Source: Candidatus Woesearchaeota archaeon (lineage in GTDB: Archaea > Nanoarchaeota > Nanoarchaeia > Woesearchaeales > JAGVZT01). Taken from it: 64,000 bases of DNA. Numbering within the stretch: position 1 is the first letter of the stretch; each line of letters starts with the position of its first letter. Of the stretch, positions 41,560-49,903 are shown piece after piece. The position numbers and the translations under genes were made by a program. The notes below the pieces were generated by a model. The model saw nothing but the letters and a program-made list of their open reading frames with translations, had not been told where the DNA came from and ran no database searches. The DNA lies in the NCBI GenBank assembly GCA_017608295.1, contig JAFCGF010000003.1:62001-126000 (forward strand), read 5' to 3'.

Positions 41560-42656
41560 CGAGAAAGCGCCCCGGCAAGAGAGTATCTTTACGTAAGCCT
41601 GTCTCACTTTCACATCCCCCTCCGCCACAGCCCACTGGAATAAAAAGCCCTCCTGTCCTGCTCCTTCTCTCTGCCATCCTGCTCTGTGCTTGTGTTATTG
41701 TATGTGTGCCTTCATTGAAGATTGGTGTGCAGGCAGGCTGGGCGAGGCTGGTGTATGAAGTTGAGGATGCAGCAGGAGTGGGATGGAAACAGCTGCCCAT
41801 GCATCCCCTTGAAGTTATTGAATGGCCCTCCTCAAACTTGCATCCCAATAGATGCCAGGTCTTTGACGGAGAATGGGTGCGGATACCCCAAACGATAATT
41901 TGCATCAACTCTGATGGCTTTCGTGATCATGAATATAGTGTTGCCAAGCCTGCAGATACCACGCGCATCATCCTGCTTGGTGATTCTTTTGCCTTTGGCT
42001 GGGGGGTTGAGCTTGAGGATTCCCTTCCAAAGCAATTGGAAGGGGTTTTTGATGCTCTGGTGGATGGGGATGTAGAGGTATTGAATTTTGGAGTTCCTGG
42101 AGTTAGTATATCCCCAGAAGTGAACTTCCTTGAGGATACTGGATTAAAATATAATCCTGATTATGTTCTTATCTATTTTGTGAGTAATGATTTTGAGAAT
42201 TCTCAAGAAGCACACGCTATTAGTGAGCGAATCATCGAAGCCTATCTCTTAAAGTATCCTGGAGCAACTCGCGCGAAAGCAGAAGCTCAGACTATAAACA
42301 TCGTCCAAAGAGAGCTTAACAAGAACTTTGCTAAGGAGAATCTTACCTCTCTGAGAACAACATTTTTCCCCACACTCCGCCGCCTGCAGAACCACGCGCA
42401 GCAGAAAAATTTCACGACCATATTCCTCTTGATCCAGGACAGTTATTTTGAGAACCAGCGGGAATTTATAGAGCAGATGTCAGATGAACTTGGATTTGAT
42501 GTCCTGTATGTTGAGGAGGACACTCACCCTGACTATAATCCTCTCCGGATGACGCTGCATCCCCGTGATGGCCACCCAACAGCCTTCGCCAACCGCATCA
42601 AGGCGGAGCTTCTCGCAGATGAGCTGCTTGAAAGATATCCCGAGCTGAGCAGTTAA
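41553..42656 (+). CDS. membrane-anchored SGNH hydrolase-like protein, copy 2
   Basis: A 367-residue tandem paralogue of the previous protein, with the same leader (MAARKRPGKRVS), Pro run and single helix, and SGNH blocks: IILLGDSFAFGWGVELEDSL, VSNDFEN and DGHPTAFAN. The ends of the two proteins (FDVLYVEEDTHPDYNP) are almost identical, while the middles differ, as after recent duplication with divergence of substrate-facing parts. It starts within the duplicated promoter cassette. Confidence 0.85.
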   Translation: MAARKRPGKRVSLRKPVSLSHPPPPQPTGIKSPPVLLLLSAILLCACVIVCVPSLKIGVQAGWARLVYEVEDAAGVGWKQLPMHPLEVIEWPSSNLHPNRCQVFDGEWVRIPQTIICINSDGFRDHEYSVAKPADTTRIILLGDSFAFGWGVELEDSLPKQLEGVFDALVDGDVEVLNFGVPGVSISPEVNFLEDTGLKYNPDYVLIYFVSNDFENSQEAHAISERIIEAYLLKYPGATRAKAEAQTINIVQRELNKNFAKENLTSLRTTFFPTLRRLQNHAQQKNFTTIFLLIQDSYFENQREFIEQMSDELGFDVLYVEEDTHPDYNPLRMTLHPRDGHPTAFANRIKAELLADELLERYPELSS

Positions 42657-42663
42657 TGAGCAG

Positions 42664-42705
42664 TTAATTATTTAACCGAGTGCATTACTTATAGTGCCAT
42701 GGCTG
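42664..42705 (+). promoter_or_regulatory. duplicated promoter cassette, copy 2
   Basis: The second copy of the 42-bp segment seen before the preceding SGNH gene, here ending in the start codon of the DUF5989-like gene. Confidence 0.6.
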
Positions 42706-42884
42706 AACGAAAAAAGTCATTTCTCAGGGAACACATGCCACTGCTCTGCGAAGTGTGGGATTTTCTGAGAGTGAGAAAGGCGTGGTGGCTTACCCCTATC
42801 ATCGTCATGCTCCTCCTTACAGGATTGCTCATCTGGTTCGGGGCAACAGCACCAGTGAGCCCCTTCATCTATCCGCTGGTGTGA
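42699..42884 (+). CDS. DUF5989-like small membrane protein
   Basis: A 61-residue protein: MAERKKSFLREHMPLLCEVW at the start, then FLRVRKAWWLTPIIVMLLL and FGATAPVSPFIYPLV. The motif order (E-x-W-x-F-L, K-x-W-W-L-x-P-I, a single helix, PFIY near the end) is the DUF5989 pattern. Members commonly sit in glycan or secondary-metabolite clusters next to SGNH and carbamoyltransferase genes, which fits here. It overlaps the 3' end of the convergent MazG gene by 20 bp. Confidence 0.8.
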   Translation: MAERKKSFLREHMPLLCEVWDFLRVRKAWWLTPIIVMLLLTGLLIWFGATAPVSPFIYPLV

Positions 42885-43230
42885 AGTTCTTGGGTTTCTG
42901 GAGTGTGGGCTGTGAAGATTTCTTCTCCCAGCGCTCGCTATCCCTGCCGTAGCACTTGTCCATCGCCCTGCTGAAGGCGGCGTCAAGGTCAATCTCAAGA
43001 GAATTCGCGAGGCAGGTGATGGTAAATATGATGTCTCCCATCTCATCAGCAAGATTGATTGCGTCTTCTGAGCTTTTCTTTGGCTTCGGGCCGTAGCGGT
43101 GGTTCACTTCCCAGGCGAGCTCTCCGGTCTCTTCCATGAGCCGCACGAGAATCTCGTGGGGCTTGAAGTAGCCAATCTTGTACTGGCTCACCCATTCATC
43201 CACTTCCAGCTGTACTTCTTTGAGTGACAT
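42865..43230 (-). CDS. MazG-type nucleotide pyrophosphohydrolase
   Basis: A 121-residue all-helical protein with the MazG metal-binding motifs: EETGELAWEVNHRYG (EExxE) and DEMGDIIFTITCLAN (ExxD). It would hydrolyse (d)NTPs to monophosphates, removing damaged or non-canonical nucleotides. The start is the Met before SLKEVQLEV; the longer frame runs into the dCTP deaminase gene. It follows the deaminase by seven bases on the same strand, forming a nucleotide-pool pair. Confidence 0.9.
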   Translation of the reverse strand: MSLKEVQLEVDEWVSQYKIGYFKPHEILVRLMEETGELAWEVNHRYGPKPKKSSEDAINLADEMGDIIFTITCLANSLEIDLDAAFSRAMDKCYGRDSERWEKKSSQPTLQKPKNFTPADR

Positions 43231-43237
43231 ATTCTGC

Positions 43238-43747
43238 TCACGGCTCGGTTTGGTCCTTGAATTTGCCTTCATAGCGGGCTTCGCCAATCGTGCGCTGGAA
43301 GATGAACTGGCAGATTCTCGTGCCTGCGTGCAGCCTCAGCGGAACATGCCCCATGTTGCTTATCTCAAGCACCTGGTGGTTGCTGATGCCCGGCGCCATG
43401 AACGATGCGGAGATGTGCACCATCAGTCCCATTCTGGAGAATCTGCTTCGCCCCTCCAGCCAGCCGCATATGTTTGGCGCAAGAGTGATTTTTTCCTTGG
43501 TGATGGCAAGAACCGTTTCCCTAGGCTTCACAACGATGGAGTCTGCCTTGACCTTCTCGGTCAGCTCACGGTAGTCCGCGCTCTCAATGGCGTCGTGTAC
43601 TTCATCTGATGATTTGAACACGCGGAAGGCGTTGCCCAGCGTGAGGTCAATTGACCCTGGACCGACGTTTTCCTTCACAAAGGGCTCTATCGCAATAGTG
43701 CCTTTCTCAACCTCTTTAATGATTTCATCTTTTGTTAGAATTGACAT
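43238..43747 (-). CDS. dcd: dCTP deaminase / dUTPase-family protein
   Basis: A 169-residue protein of the Dcd/Dut fold: NVGPGSIDLTLGNAFRVF near the N-terminus, LEGRSRFSRMGLMVHISASF (phosphate- and trimer-binding motif) and HQVLEISNMGHVPLRLHAG with the catalytic Glu, ending with QFIFQRTIG. It supplies dUMP precursors and limits dUTP. A TATA-like CCTTAAAAACC on the minus strand at 43772-43782 is about 29 nt before the ATG, so it is probably leaderless. Whether it is mono- or bifunctional cannot be told. Confidence 0.9.
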   Translation of the reverse strand: MSILTKDEIIKEVEKGTIAIEPFVKENVGPGSIDLTLGNAFRVFKSSDEVHDAIESADYRELTEKVKADSIVVKPRETVLAITKEKITLAPNICGWLEGRSRFSRMGLMVHISASFMAPGISNHQVLEISNMGHVPLRLHAGTRICQFIFQRTIGEARYEGKFKDQTEP

Positions 43748-43803
43748 TGTCTCTCACTGGTTTCTCTACCGCCTTAAAAACCTTTACTCGCCATGCGGCA
43801 AAC

Positions 43804-43812
43804 CTTTAAAAC
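43804..43812 (+). promoter_or_regulatory. TATA box for the GT28-like fusion gene
   Basis: CTTTAAAAC is centred about 27 nt before the ATG at 43835, choosing that start over the in-frame ATG at 43793. Confidence 0.55.
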
Positions 43813-43834
43813 TGTATTCCTTCTCTCACGCCCC

Positions 43835-46168
43835 ATGCGGCTGTTATTTTACGCGATAAACGGGGTCGGCCTTGGGCATATCCGCAGGCTGGTCCTCATA
43901 GCAGAGGAAGTGAGAAGGCAGAGCCCTGATGCGCATATCCTGTTCATCACGAACAGCGCGTATCCCCAGATAGTAGAAGAAAAGGGATTTCCCTGCATAC
44001 GCCTGCCGAGCCCCTTCTCTCCGACGGTGAAATCACATTTCTCCCTGAAGACCATCCCCGCTGAGCTGCATGACATGCTCTTCCTCAGCGCACTGCGCAC
44101 CTTCTCTCCAGATGCCATGGTGTTTGATGGCGTGTGGTCAGAAGAGCTGCTCAAGGCTTGCAAAGCCAATCGCATCAAGACAGTGATGATACTCAGGAAA
44201 AGCACAAACGAGCACATGGCCCAGATGCTGGAGCGATGGAAGGCCTTTGACCTCGTGTGCGTGACGCACACAGGGAAGGAGCTTGAGCTGCTCGGCACCA
44301 CGAAAGACCTGCTCGCTGGCCTCAAGAAGATGGACGTAGTCCTCGCTGGCCCAGTGATGCCACTTGTCGAGAGCCCGGAAGCTGCCAAGGACCAGGGAGA
44401 AGACAAGGAGGAATTCCGGTTGCTCGTGACCGCGGGCGGCGGCGGCTGGCCCACAACCCAGGGATTCCTTGACGCAGTGTGCAATGCACTGAAGCAACTC
44501 CTTAGTGAGCATGGTGACATATCAGCAGATGTAGTGACCGGGCCGCTTTTCAGCGGCACAGTGCCAGAGCTGCCCAGGACACAGGTGCACCGCTATCTTG
44601 AGAATGCAGATATGCTCAGGACAATGGGTGAGGTCAGCCTTGCGATAGCGCAGGCCGGATACAATACCTGCAATGACCTTGTTGCTTCGCAGCTGCCAGC
44701 CATTCTCGTGCCTGCTCCGCGCGAGATAGAGAGCCAGGAGGAGCGTGCCAAATATTTCGAGGAGAAGGGCTGCGCCCAGGTAGTCGACCAGGAGGACAGC
44801 GCAATCCGCGCTGCGATTGAGCAGCTGTATGCAGACCGCTCACTGCTCCTGAAGATGCGGAATGCCTGCTCAAAGGCGGTCTCAAGCTCAGGAACTCCTG
44901 TCATCGCAGAGCACATCCTCAGGCTTGCTCCTACAATCATTCACATTGACATCAATTCCCGCCAGTCCCAAGCTGATCCTGCGGAATTCATTGTTGCGCA
45001 GGGCTCTCCTAGTGATGCGGCATACGAGCGTCTCTCTGCATTGAGGGAGAAGAGCCAGTTTGTGCTGCTGAAAGCGGGGATGGAATGGTTCGGCACAAAG
45101 CTGGATGCCGCTGCGTTTATCGGGCGCGTGGATGCAGTCCAGATACCGCTCTCTGCAGCGTATTACGCAAAGCTGGCATCAGGGGCACTAGGAGATGTTC
45201 CTGACGATTTCAGGGCTGCGCTGGTTAACCTTACCGCATCCTATATGTTCTTCGAGGTTCGCGTTGACGTGACAGCCGATATGCTGAAATCGCTTCTTGC
45301 TGTCACAGAAGCCATCGCATCTCTCGGCTGTCCCCAGGTCCACCTTTCCCTTGCAGAGGATATCTCTGATGATATGATTGCTGAGCCTCTCGCTGAGCTG
45401 AGAAAGAGTGGCCTTGCTGATGAGGGAGTGCGCATCTACTGCTCATCCCTTAAGATTGTGCCAAGCGAGTTTTCCCGGGAGCGCACATTGTACCATATTT
45501 ATCACCGGAGGACCAGACTCAACAGCGAATTACTCGCACTGGAAGGGAGCAAGGATGTAAAGATATGGATGGAAAAGTTCCACCCAAAAATCACTCCCGA
45601 GCGCCCGCTTAAGATGATAGACCACAGGATACGCCTGCTAAAGATGCGCTATCCTCACCTTACTCTTTCAATGGCCAGGGATGTCAAATCCTCTGATACT
45701 GAGGAAGAACTGTGGAGGGACTGGTTCGCTGCACAAAAAATACTGAAGATGCTTGAGCAGAAGATCTCTCGCACGCAGAGGGCTATGCTTGGTGACGTCA
45801 CTAAAGAAATTGATGAGATTCTTCTTGAGCAGGTGAGGTTAAAGGGCGGGGAAGGCTCAGGAGAGCATACTTGGCGGAGCCTGGATCGGCGGAAGAACAA
45901 GCTTACATTGCACTACAATAACCTCTGGAACACACATATCAAGCCCCTTGATGATGAGTATCAACGCCTGTCTGCTGAAGAGAGGAGGCTGGCAAAGCCC
46001 CTGTATGCCCTGCTAGTGGCACGGCGGAAGAAGGAGTACACTGCCCTCAGACAGAAGCCGGCGGTGAGGAGATATAGCTCATTAGTCAGGGAGATTCAGC
46101 ACCTCGATAAGCGGGTAGAAAGGCTGAGCAGGGAGATTGAGCAGGGCCAGGCTGAGAAAACTATTTAA
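43835..46168 (+). CDS. GT28/MurG-like glycosyltransferase fused to a second domain and a coiled coil
   Basis: A 777-residue protein. Residues ~1-370 resemble MurG-like transferases: MRLLFYAINGVGLGHIRRLV at the N-terminus, RLLVTAGGGGWPTTQGFLDA, and EVSLAIAQAGYNTCNDLVAS with the nucleotide-sugar-binding Gly-Tyr-Asn-Thr. A middle region (~380-570) has alternating strands and helices (TIIHIDINSRQSQADPAEF) of no family I recognise. The last ~200 residues are charged and helical, probably a coiled coil. The fusion is unusual. It should act at the inner membrane surface on a lipid- or nucleotide-linked sugar. Confidence 0.82.
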   Translation: MRLLFYAINGVGLGHIRRLVLIAEEVRRQSPDAHILFITNSAYPQIVEEKGFPCIRLPSPFSPTVKSHFSLKTIPAELHDMLFLSALRTFSPDAMVFDGVWSEELLKACKANRIKTVMILRKSTNEHMAQMLERWKAFDLVCVTHTGKELELLGTTKDLLAGLKKMDVVLAGPVMPLVESPEAAKDQGEDKEEFRLLVTAGGGGWPTTQGFLDAVCNALKQLLSEHGDISADVVTGPLFSGTVPELPRTQVHRYLENADMLRTMGEVSLAIAQAGYNTCNDLVASQLPAILVPAPREIESQEERAKYFEEKGCAQVVDQEDSAIRAAIEQLYADRSLLLKMRNACSKAVSSSGTPVIAEHILRLAPTIIHIDINSRQSQADPAEFIVAQGSPSDAAYERLSALREKSQFVLLKAGMEWFGTKLDAAAFIGRVDAVQIPLSAAYYAKLASGALGDVPDDFRAALVNLTASYMFFEVRVDVTADMLKSLLAVTEAIASLGCPQVHLSLAEDISDDMIAEPLAELRKSGLADEGVRIYCSSLKIVPSEFSRERTLYHIYHRRTRLNSELLALEGSKDVKIWMEKFHPKITPERPLKMIDHRIRLLKMRYPHLTLSMARDVKSSDTEEELWRDWFAAQKILKMLEQKISRTQRAMLGDVTKEIDEILLEQVRLKGGEGSGEHTWRSLDRRKNKLTLHYNNLWNTHIKPLDDEYQRLSAEERRLAKPLYALLVARRKKEYTALRQKPAVRRYSSLVREIQHLDKRVERLSREIEQGQAEKTI

Positions 46169-46192
46169 GGCTCCACGTCCTGGAGAATTCTG

Positions 46193-46978
46193 ATGAAGCT
46201 TCCCTGGAAACGCAAGGCAAAGGCACCGAAAGTGCTTGTTAACTGGGTCAAGAACGCCGTGAAAGAAGGCTATACCAATAATGAGATACACGACAATTTA
46301 GGAGAAGCAGGATACACCAAAGATGAGGTCGAAAAGGCGCTCGCGACTATCGAGCGCGATGAACCCATTCCTCAGGAGCTTCTGGACTGGCTCAAGAATG
46401 CTCTGAAAGAAGGCTACTCTCCTGAGGAGGTCAGGGAGCATCTCGAGAGTGCTGGCTATAAGTCAAAGCAGATAAAACAGGCTCTGGAGCACGAGGAAGT
46501 CCGTAGGGCAAGCTCAGTATGGGTTGGTGAGGATTCCTCTCCGAAATTCAAGCTTCCCCGTGTGACGTATATTCTCGCAGTTGCCGCTGTGCTTGTGCTG
46601 ATTGTCGGAGTTGCAGTGCTGAGCCAGATTCCCCAGACCGTGACGCTGTGGCCGAGCGCCCTTGCTGTGGATGCAACCCTCTCTCATGATTCACCAGTGC
46701 CAGTGACCCAGGAGAATTCCCTTTCTCTTGTTCTCGGCTTCAGAAGGGGTGAGAAGCATACGCTCATTGTGATGGCTTCCGCCCCGCAGGGCGCCAGGCT
46801 CGGTGTTGAGGTGGATTCAGGGGAAATCGGCTCTGCGCAGATAACTTCTTCGAGCCCTGAGCAGCACACATTTACCTTTACTCCGCTTTCTGAGACCGGC
46901 AGGCTCACTGTCAGGGGAGAGGGCGAGCTTTTTATCCATACCATTGAGTTCAAGCGCTCGAGGAAGCTGTTGGGTTGA
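46193..46978 (+). CDS. membrane protein with two UBA-like domains and an outer beta domain
   Basis: A 261-residue protein with two copies of a short helical domain (about 14-52 and 62-100): VNWVKNAVKEGYTNNEIHDN then GEAGYTKDEV, and LDWLKNALKEGYSPEEVREH then ESAGYKSKQI. One membrane helix follows (VTYILAVAAVLVLIVGVAVL), then about 110 beta-rich outside residues resembling a carbohydrate-binding sandwich. A TATA-like CTATTTAAG at 46161-46169 is 28 nt upstream and GGAG lies before the ATG. Similar helical domains occur at 256 and 61485. Confidence 0.75.
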   Translation: MKLPWKRKAKAPKVLVNWVKNAVKEGYTNNEIHDNLGEAGYTKDEVEKALATIERDEPIPQELLDWLKNALKEGYSPEEVREHLESAGYKSKQIKQALEHEEVRRASSVWVGEDSSPKFKLPRVTYILAVAAVLVLIVGVAVLSQIPQTVTLWPSALAVDATLSHDSPVPVTQENSLSLVLGFRRGEKHTLIVMASAPQGARLGVEVDSGEIGSAQITSSSPEQHTFTFTPLSETGRLTVRGEGELFIHTIEFKRSRKLLG

Positions 46979-46995
46979 TATCTTGGGTTGATACT

Positions 46996-47433
46996 ATGGC
47001 AAAACCAAAATCAAAATCAAAACCAAAATCAAAACCACAGCTGCCTAAGCTGCTTCCTGAGAAGCCCATCATCATCCTCATGATCGCAGGCTTTGTTATT
47101 GGCTTTGTGTTGTACGTCGCACTTATTTCTCCGCGAACTCCCCCTGATATATCCATTACACATGTTGAATTTTATCCAGGTGATGGTCTGGTAACTCTGT
47201 ACGTGCGCAGTGGAGAGTATCTTCCTGCACGGTGCGATGTAATTATTGATATTGACCCTGAGTATGGGAAAAGCGAACGGATTAAAGAGCCTCTGGGCAC
47301 AATTGAGATGAACTCTGTTGACTCCACTGCTTCGAGTGAGATAGTGGTACACACAACCCTGCCTGAGGGCCCATTTGAATATGAGCTTGCACTGGACTGC
47401 GAATTGTTTGAATACGGCTGGAATCTGGAATGA
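46996..47433 (+). CDS. single-helix membrane protein with an extracellular beta domain
   Basis: A 145-residue protein: a Lys/Pro/Ser repeat leader (AKPKSKSKPKSKPQLPKLLP), one helix (PIIILMIAGFVIGFVLYVAL) and an outer domain (ISITHVEFYPGDGLVTLYVR, two Cys). A TTG at 46975 is in frame but the ATG is preferred. The region before it has a 13-nt tandem duplication (TTGGGTTGATATC), probably from slippage. Its end overlaps the GT4 gene start (ATGA). No family recognised. Confidence 0.7.
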   Translation: MAKPKSKSKPKSKPQLPKLLPEKPIIILMIAGFVIGFVLYVALISPRTPPDISITHVEFYPGDGLVTLYVRSGEYLPARCDVIIDIDPEYGKSERIKEPLGTIEMNSVDSTASSEIVVHTTLPEGPFEYELALDCELFEYGWNLE

Positions 47434-48698
47434 TCTCTCTTGATGAATACCGGGCCGGGAATGATGAGTTTGTAGGGGGCGCCAACCTGTATTATTCTGA
47501 GGTGAGGGAACTTCTCTTGAAACAGGGTGGGGTCACCTCCCATTCCTTCTCATCCATTGTTGAAAGCCTTGGTGTTGCTGAGGAAACATTGAGGGTTTTT
47601 GGTGAGGATGATGTGGTGTTGAGCAATGCCGGTTTCTATGGGTATGTCTATCATTATCTCAGGGAGCGCCTCGGGCTGAAGTTCCGCATTGTGCGGGATG
47701 TCCAGGCGGCGTTCCACGCTGGCTATTTCTTCCAGGAAGAGCTGTGCGCTCCCCTTACCCGGGAGGGAGACCTTGTACTCTTTCCCTCGCAGTATGCGCG
47801 GCAGCTCTACATCAGGATGTTTCCTGATTTCCTGACACGAGAGAATACTGATGCATGCTATCCCCTGCCACCTATGTATGGCATTTCTGCAGCAGCAAAT
47901 CCTGCTGAAACCGAGACTGAAACAGAAAACAACAGCCTTCACATAGGCTATCTCGGCAGAATCTCAGCTGAAAAGAATGTTGACCAGCTCTTTTCATGCC
48001 TCTCTGCTCTGCGCACTGAAGGCAGAGATGTAACACTTTCGCTTATCGGCCAGCGTGAGGGGGCGAATTCCCCCTGGTATCCCGGAGCCCTGAGTGGTAG
48101 GAAATGGGTTACGCAGAGTAAAGGCAGGCTCTCGCATGATGATGCACTGAAACAACTGGCGTCCTTCGACCTTCTCGCGTTTCCCAGCACCTCATCTGTT
48201 GAGACTCTTGGAAGAGTGCTTCTTGAGGCAGCATCCCTTAATGTTCCGGTTGTTGCTGCTGCACATGCTGCAGTGCCTGAGTTTATTCCTCAATCTGCGA
48301 CTGTTGAAGTTGAGTACAGCCCCGGCTTCTATCCGCTCACCTCAGTTGGTGCCCTGGGCAGGATAGACGAGACCTCATTCAAGGAGATGATTCGCACGTG
48401 GACATCAGGCAGTGCGCGCCCGCTACCAGACACCACGCGCTTTGAATCTGACCAGAAACGCCTCCCGTCCCTGATTAAGGGAAAAAAGACATCCCGGTTT
48501 GAGAAGCTCAAGCCAGCCATCCGCTCATTTCTTGAGAGAATAGATGTGCACAAGCGCACACTGCCAGTCTCGGCGAAGAAAGCAGTGCAGCTCACAGCAC
48601 ATGCAGCTCAGGAACAGGACTATAGGCATATTGGTCTGATGATGAAGGAAGTGTGCTCAAAGGCACGCTATAGGCCAGTGCTTCGCATAACTCCATGA
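47430..48698 (+). CDS. GT4-type glycosyltransferase
   Basis: A 422-residue protein with the GT-B plan of family GT4. The C-terminal half has HIGYLGRISAEKNVDQLFSC, LSLIGQ, and the EX7E motif in VETLGRVLLEAASLNVPVVA followed by HAAVPEFI. The N-terminal half is shorter and less typical (GGANLYYSEVRELLLKQGG). It should add a sugar from a nucleotide donor to the island's glycan in the cytoplasm. It is translationally coupled to the small membrane protein before it and converges on the HxsD-like module. Confidence 0.85.
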   Translation: MISLDEYRAGNDEFVGGANLYYSEVRELLLKQGGVTSHSFSSIVESLGVAEETLRVFGEDDVVLSNAGFYGYVYHYLRERLGLKFRIVRDVQAAFHAGYFFQEELCAPLTREGDLVLFPSQYARQLYIRMFPDFLTRENTDACYPLPPMYGISAAANPAETETETENNSLHIGYLGRISAEKNVDQLFSCLSALRTEGRDVTLSLIGQREGANSPWYPGALSGRKWVTQSKGRLSHDDALKQLASFDLLAFPSTSSVETLGRVLLEAASLNVPVVAAAHAAVPEFIPQSATVEVEYSPGFYPLTSVGALGRIDETSFKEMIRTWTSGSARPLPDTTRFESDQKRLPSLIKGKKTSRFEKLKPAIRSFLERIDVHKRTLPVSAKKAVQLTAHAAQEQDYRHIGLMMKEVCSKARYRPVLRITP

Positions 48699-48737
48699 AC
48701 TATGAAATTGAATGATGAACTGCCCTTGAGAGTCTAG

Positions 48738-48980
48738 TCAGCCGTAAGAGCCGACTATCCGCATGATTTCGCCGGTCTCGTTGCCTGGGTTCGCAGTCAT
48801 ACTAATACTCACGCTTCCTGCCTGAACGCTCTTCGCGGCGATAATGCCGCCCACAGCGGCGCTTCCTAGAAATGCGCCAAGGGATACAAGGCTCTGCTTT
48901 GACACCTTACCCTTCTCGCTCGTTATGAATGCCCGCACTTTCTGCTTCACTTCGTTTGGAACGATTTTCTTCTTCGCCAT
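48738..48980 (-). CDS. candidate RiPP precursor-like peptide (HxsA-like leader)
   Basis: An 80-residue protein in two parts. The first is a basic leader (MAKKKIVPNEVKQKVRAFI, then EKGKVSKQSL). The second is a hydrophobic Gly/Ala helix (VSLGAFLGSAAVGGIIAAKS) with a possible signal-peptidase site before VQAGS, followed by a short Ser/Thr/Gly-rich tail (SISMTANPGNETGEIMRIVG). From memory, leaders of this shape precede His-Xaa-Ser-type peptides in related archaea, but this tail has no His-Xaa-Ser repeat. It lies 52 nt downstream of two HxsD-like genes on the same strand. The function is inference. Confidence 0.6.
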   Translation of the reverse strand: MAKKKIVPNEVKQKVRAFITSEKGKVSKQSLVSLGAFLGSAAVGGIIAAKSVQAGSVSISMTANPGNETGEIMRIVGSYG

Positions 48981-49032
48981 CTCGTCTCCTCTTCTTAGCT
49001 TCAGTTTATATTGTTAATAAATGTTTTGCTTC

Positions 49033-49305
49033 TCACTTCTTCTCGTCGCTCATTGACCTTAGTGACTCTTCCATGAGCGCAAGCATATAGTTGAAGAACT
49101 CGCGGCTTGTCTTGGCGAGGTCAATGTCATCTACCTTTGGAGAAAGCCTGACTGTGATGTAGCCTTCAGGGGCGCCGTCAAGCTGAACCCAGAGTTGCTC
49201 ACTGAATTCTGCTGCAGCGACAACCACAGTCAAATAACCATAGAAGCGGGTGTCCACCTGCAGTACAACCACATTCTCGTCTTCCTTGAGAGTGAATCCG
49301 CTCAT
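49033..49305 (-). CDS. HxsD-like small protein, copy 1
   Basis: A 90-residue soluble protein. VVLQVDTRFYGYLTVVVAAA and EFSEQLWVQLDGA are followed by EGYITVRLSPK and REFFNYMLALMEESLRSMS. This order (hydrophobic helix, aromatic strand, charged strand ending RLxPK, then F-x-N-x-x-L-x6-LR) matches my memory of HxsD, a small protein of the His-Xaa-Ser peptide-modification system. It overlaps the next upstream gene by four bases (ATGA). Alignment is needed to settle the call. Confidence 0.6.
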   Translation of the reverse strand: MSGFTLKEDENVVVLQVDTRFYGYLTVVVAAAEFSEQLWVQLDGAPEGYITVRLSPKVDDIDLAKTSREFFNYMLALMEESLRSMSDEKK

Positions 49306-49853
49306 CGCTTCTCACCCCCTTTCTTGCTACTGTACGGCTTCATGATGCCGAGCGGGTCTTCTTCATAGCTCTTGTCCTGTTCCTCACTATCGTCTTCTAA
49401 TCCCTCTGGATTTCTTATTTGCACCGCGCTTCGTCCAATGAGGGCGAGGACATACCTGTCCAGCGCTGGTGAGGTGTGCTTGTGATAATTCTCCAGCTCT
49501 TTTACGAGGAGGTTGCTGAATTCCCTTCCGACCTTGATAAGGTTGACTCTCTGCTTCCGCGGCCTCATCTCGATGATAATCTCCTCGCCCGGGTCACCGT
49601 CAATCAGGATGTACACCTTGTCGAGAAATGTCTTTGAGGCAGCGTATACAACAGGCAGGGGGAAGAGCCCTGGGTTGAGGGCGAGTATCCCAAATCCGGG
49701 ATGCACCTCGAGATTCCCCTCAATGTGTACTTTCTGTACTTTCTTTTTCTGTACTCTCTTCACCTTTCCCTTAGGTTTTTTTATCTTTGCCTTAGGTTTC
49801 TTGGCAGCAGCCTTTTTAGTGCTTTTCTTTGCATTTTTTTTAGTAGTAGCCAT
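49302..49853 (-). CDS. HxsD-like protein with Lys-rich N-terminal tail, copy 2
   Basis: A 183-residue protein. The first ~40 residues are a Lys/Ala/Pro tail (TTKKNAKKSTKKAAAKKP), like a nucleic-acid- or membrane-binding extension. The core (about 60-140) repeats the HxsD-like order: GLFPLPVVYAASKTFLDKVY, ILIDGDPGEEIIIEMRPRKQ, VGREFSNLLVKELENYH. A charged C-terminal extension follows. The TATA box at 49887-49898 predicts transcription near 49867, after the first in-frame ATG (49871), so the Met at 49853 is preferred. It is the first gene of the three-gene module. Confidence 0.62.
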   Translation of the reverse strand: MATTKKNAKKSTKKAAAKKPKAKIKKPKGKVKRVQKKKVQKVHIEGNLEVHPGFGILALNPGLFPLPVVYAASKTFLDKVYILIDGDPGEEIIIEMRPRKQRVNLIKVGREFSNLLVKELENYHKHTSPALDRYVLALIGRSAVQIRNPEGLEDDSEEQDKSYEEDPLGIMKPYSSKKGGEKR

Positions 49854-49886
49854 ATCCCGCGTCCTCGCCATTCAGGAAGCCTGTTT

Positions 49887-49898
49887 CCTTATATATTT
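49887..49898 (-). promoter_or_regulatory. TATA box for the HxsD-like module
   Basis: On the minus strand AAATATATAAGG, with its expected initiation point near 49867, leaves a short leader containing GCGAGGA before the ATG at 49853. Confidence 0.5.
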
Positions 49899-49903
49899 TT
49901 TCT

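Noticed and set aside
46970..46993. Tandem TTGGGTTGATA copies before a small membrane protein gene
   Set aside because: A 13-nt slippage duplication at a gene junction; no sign of a regulatory role.
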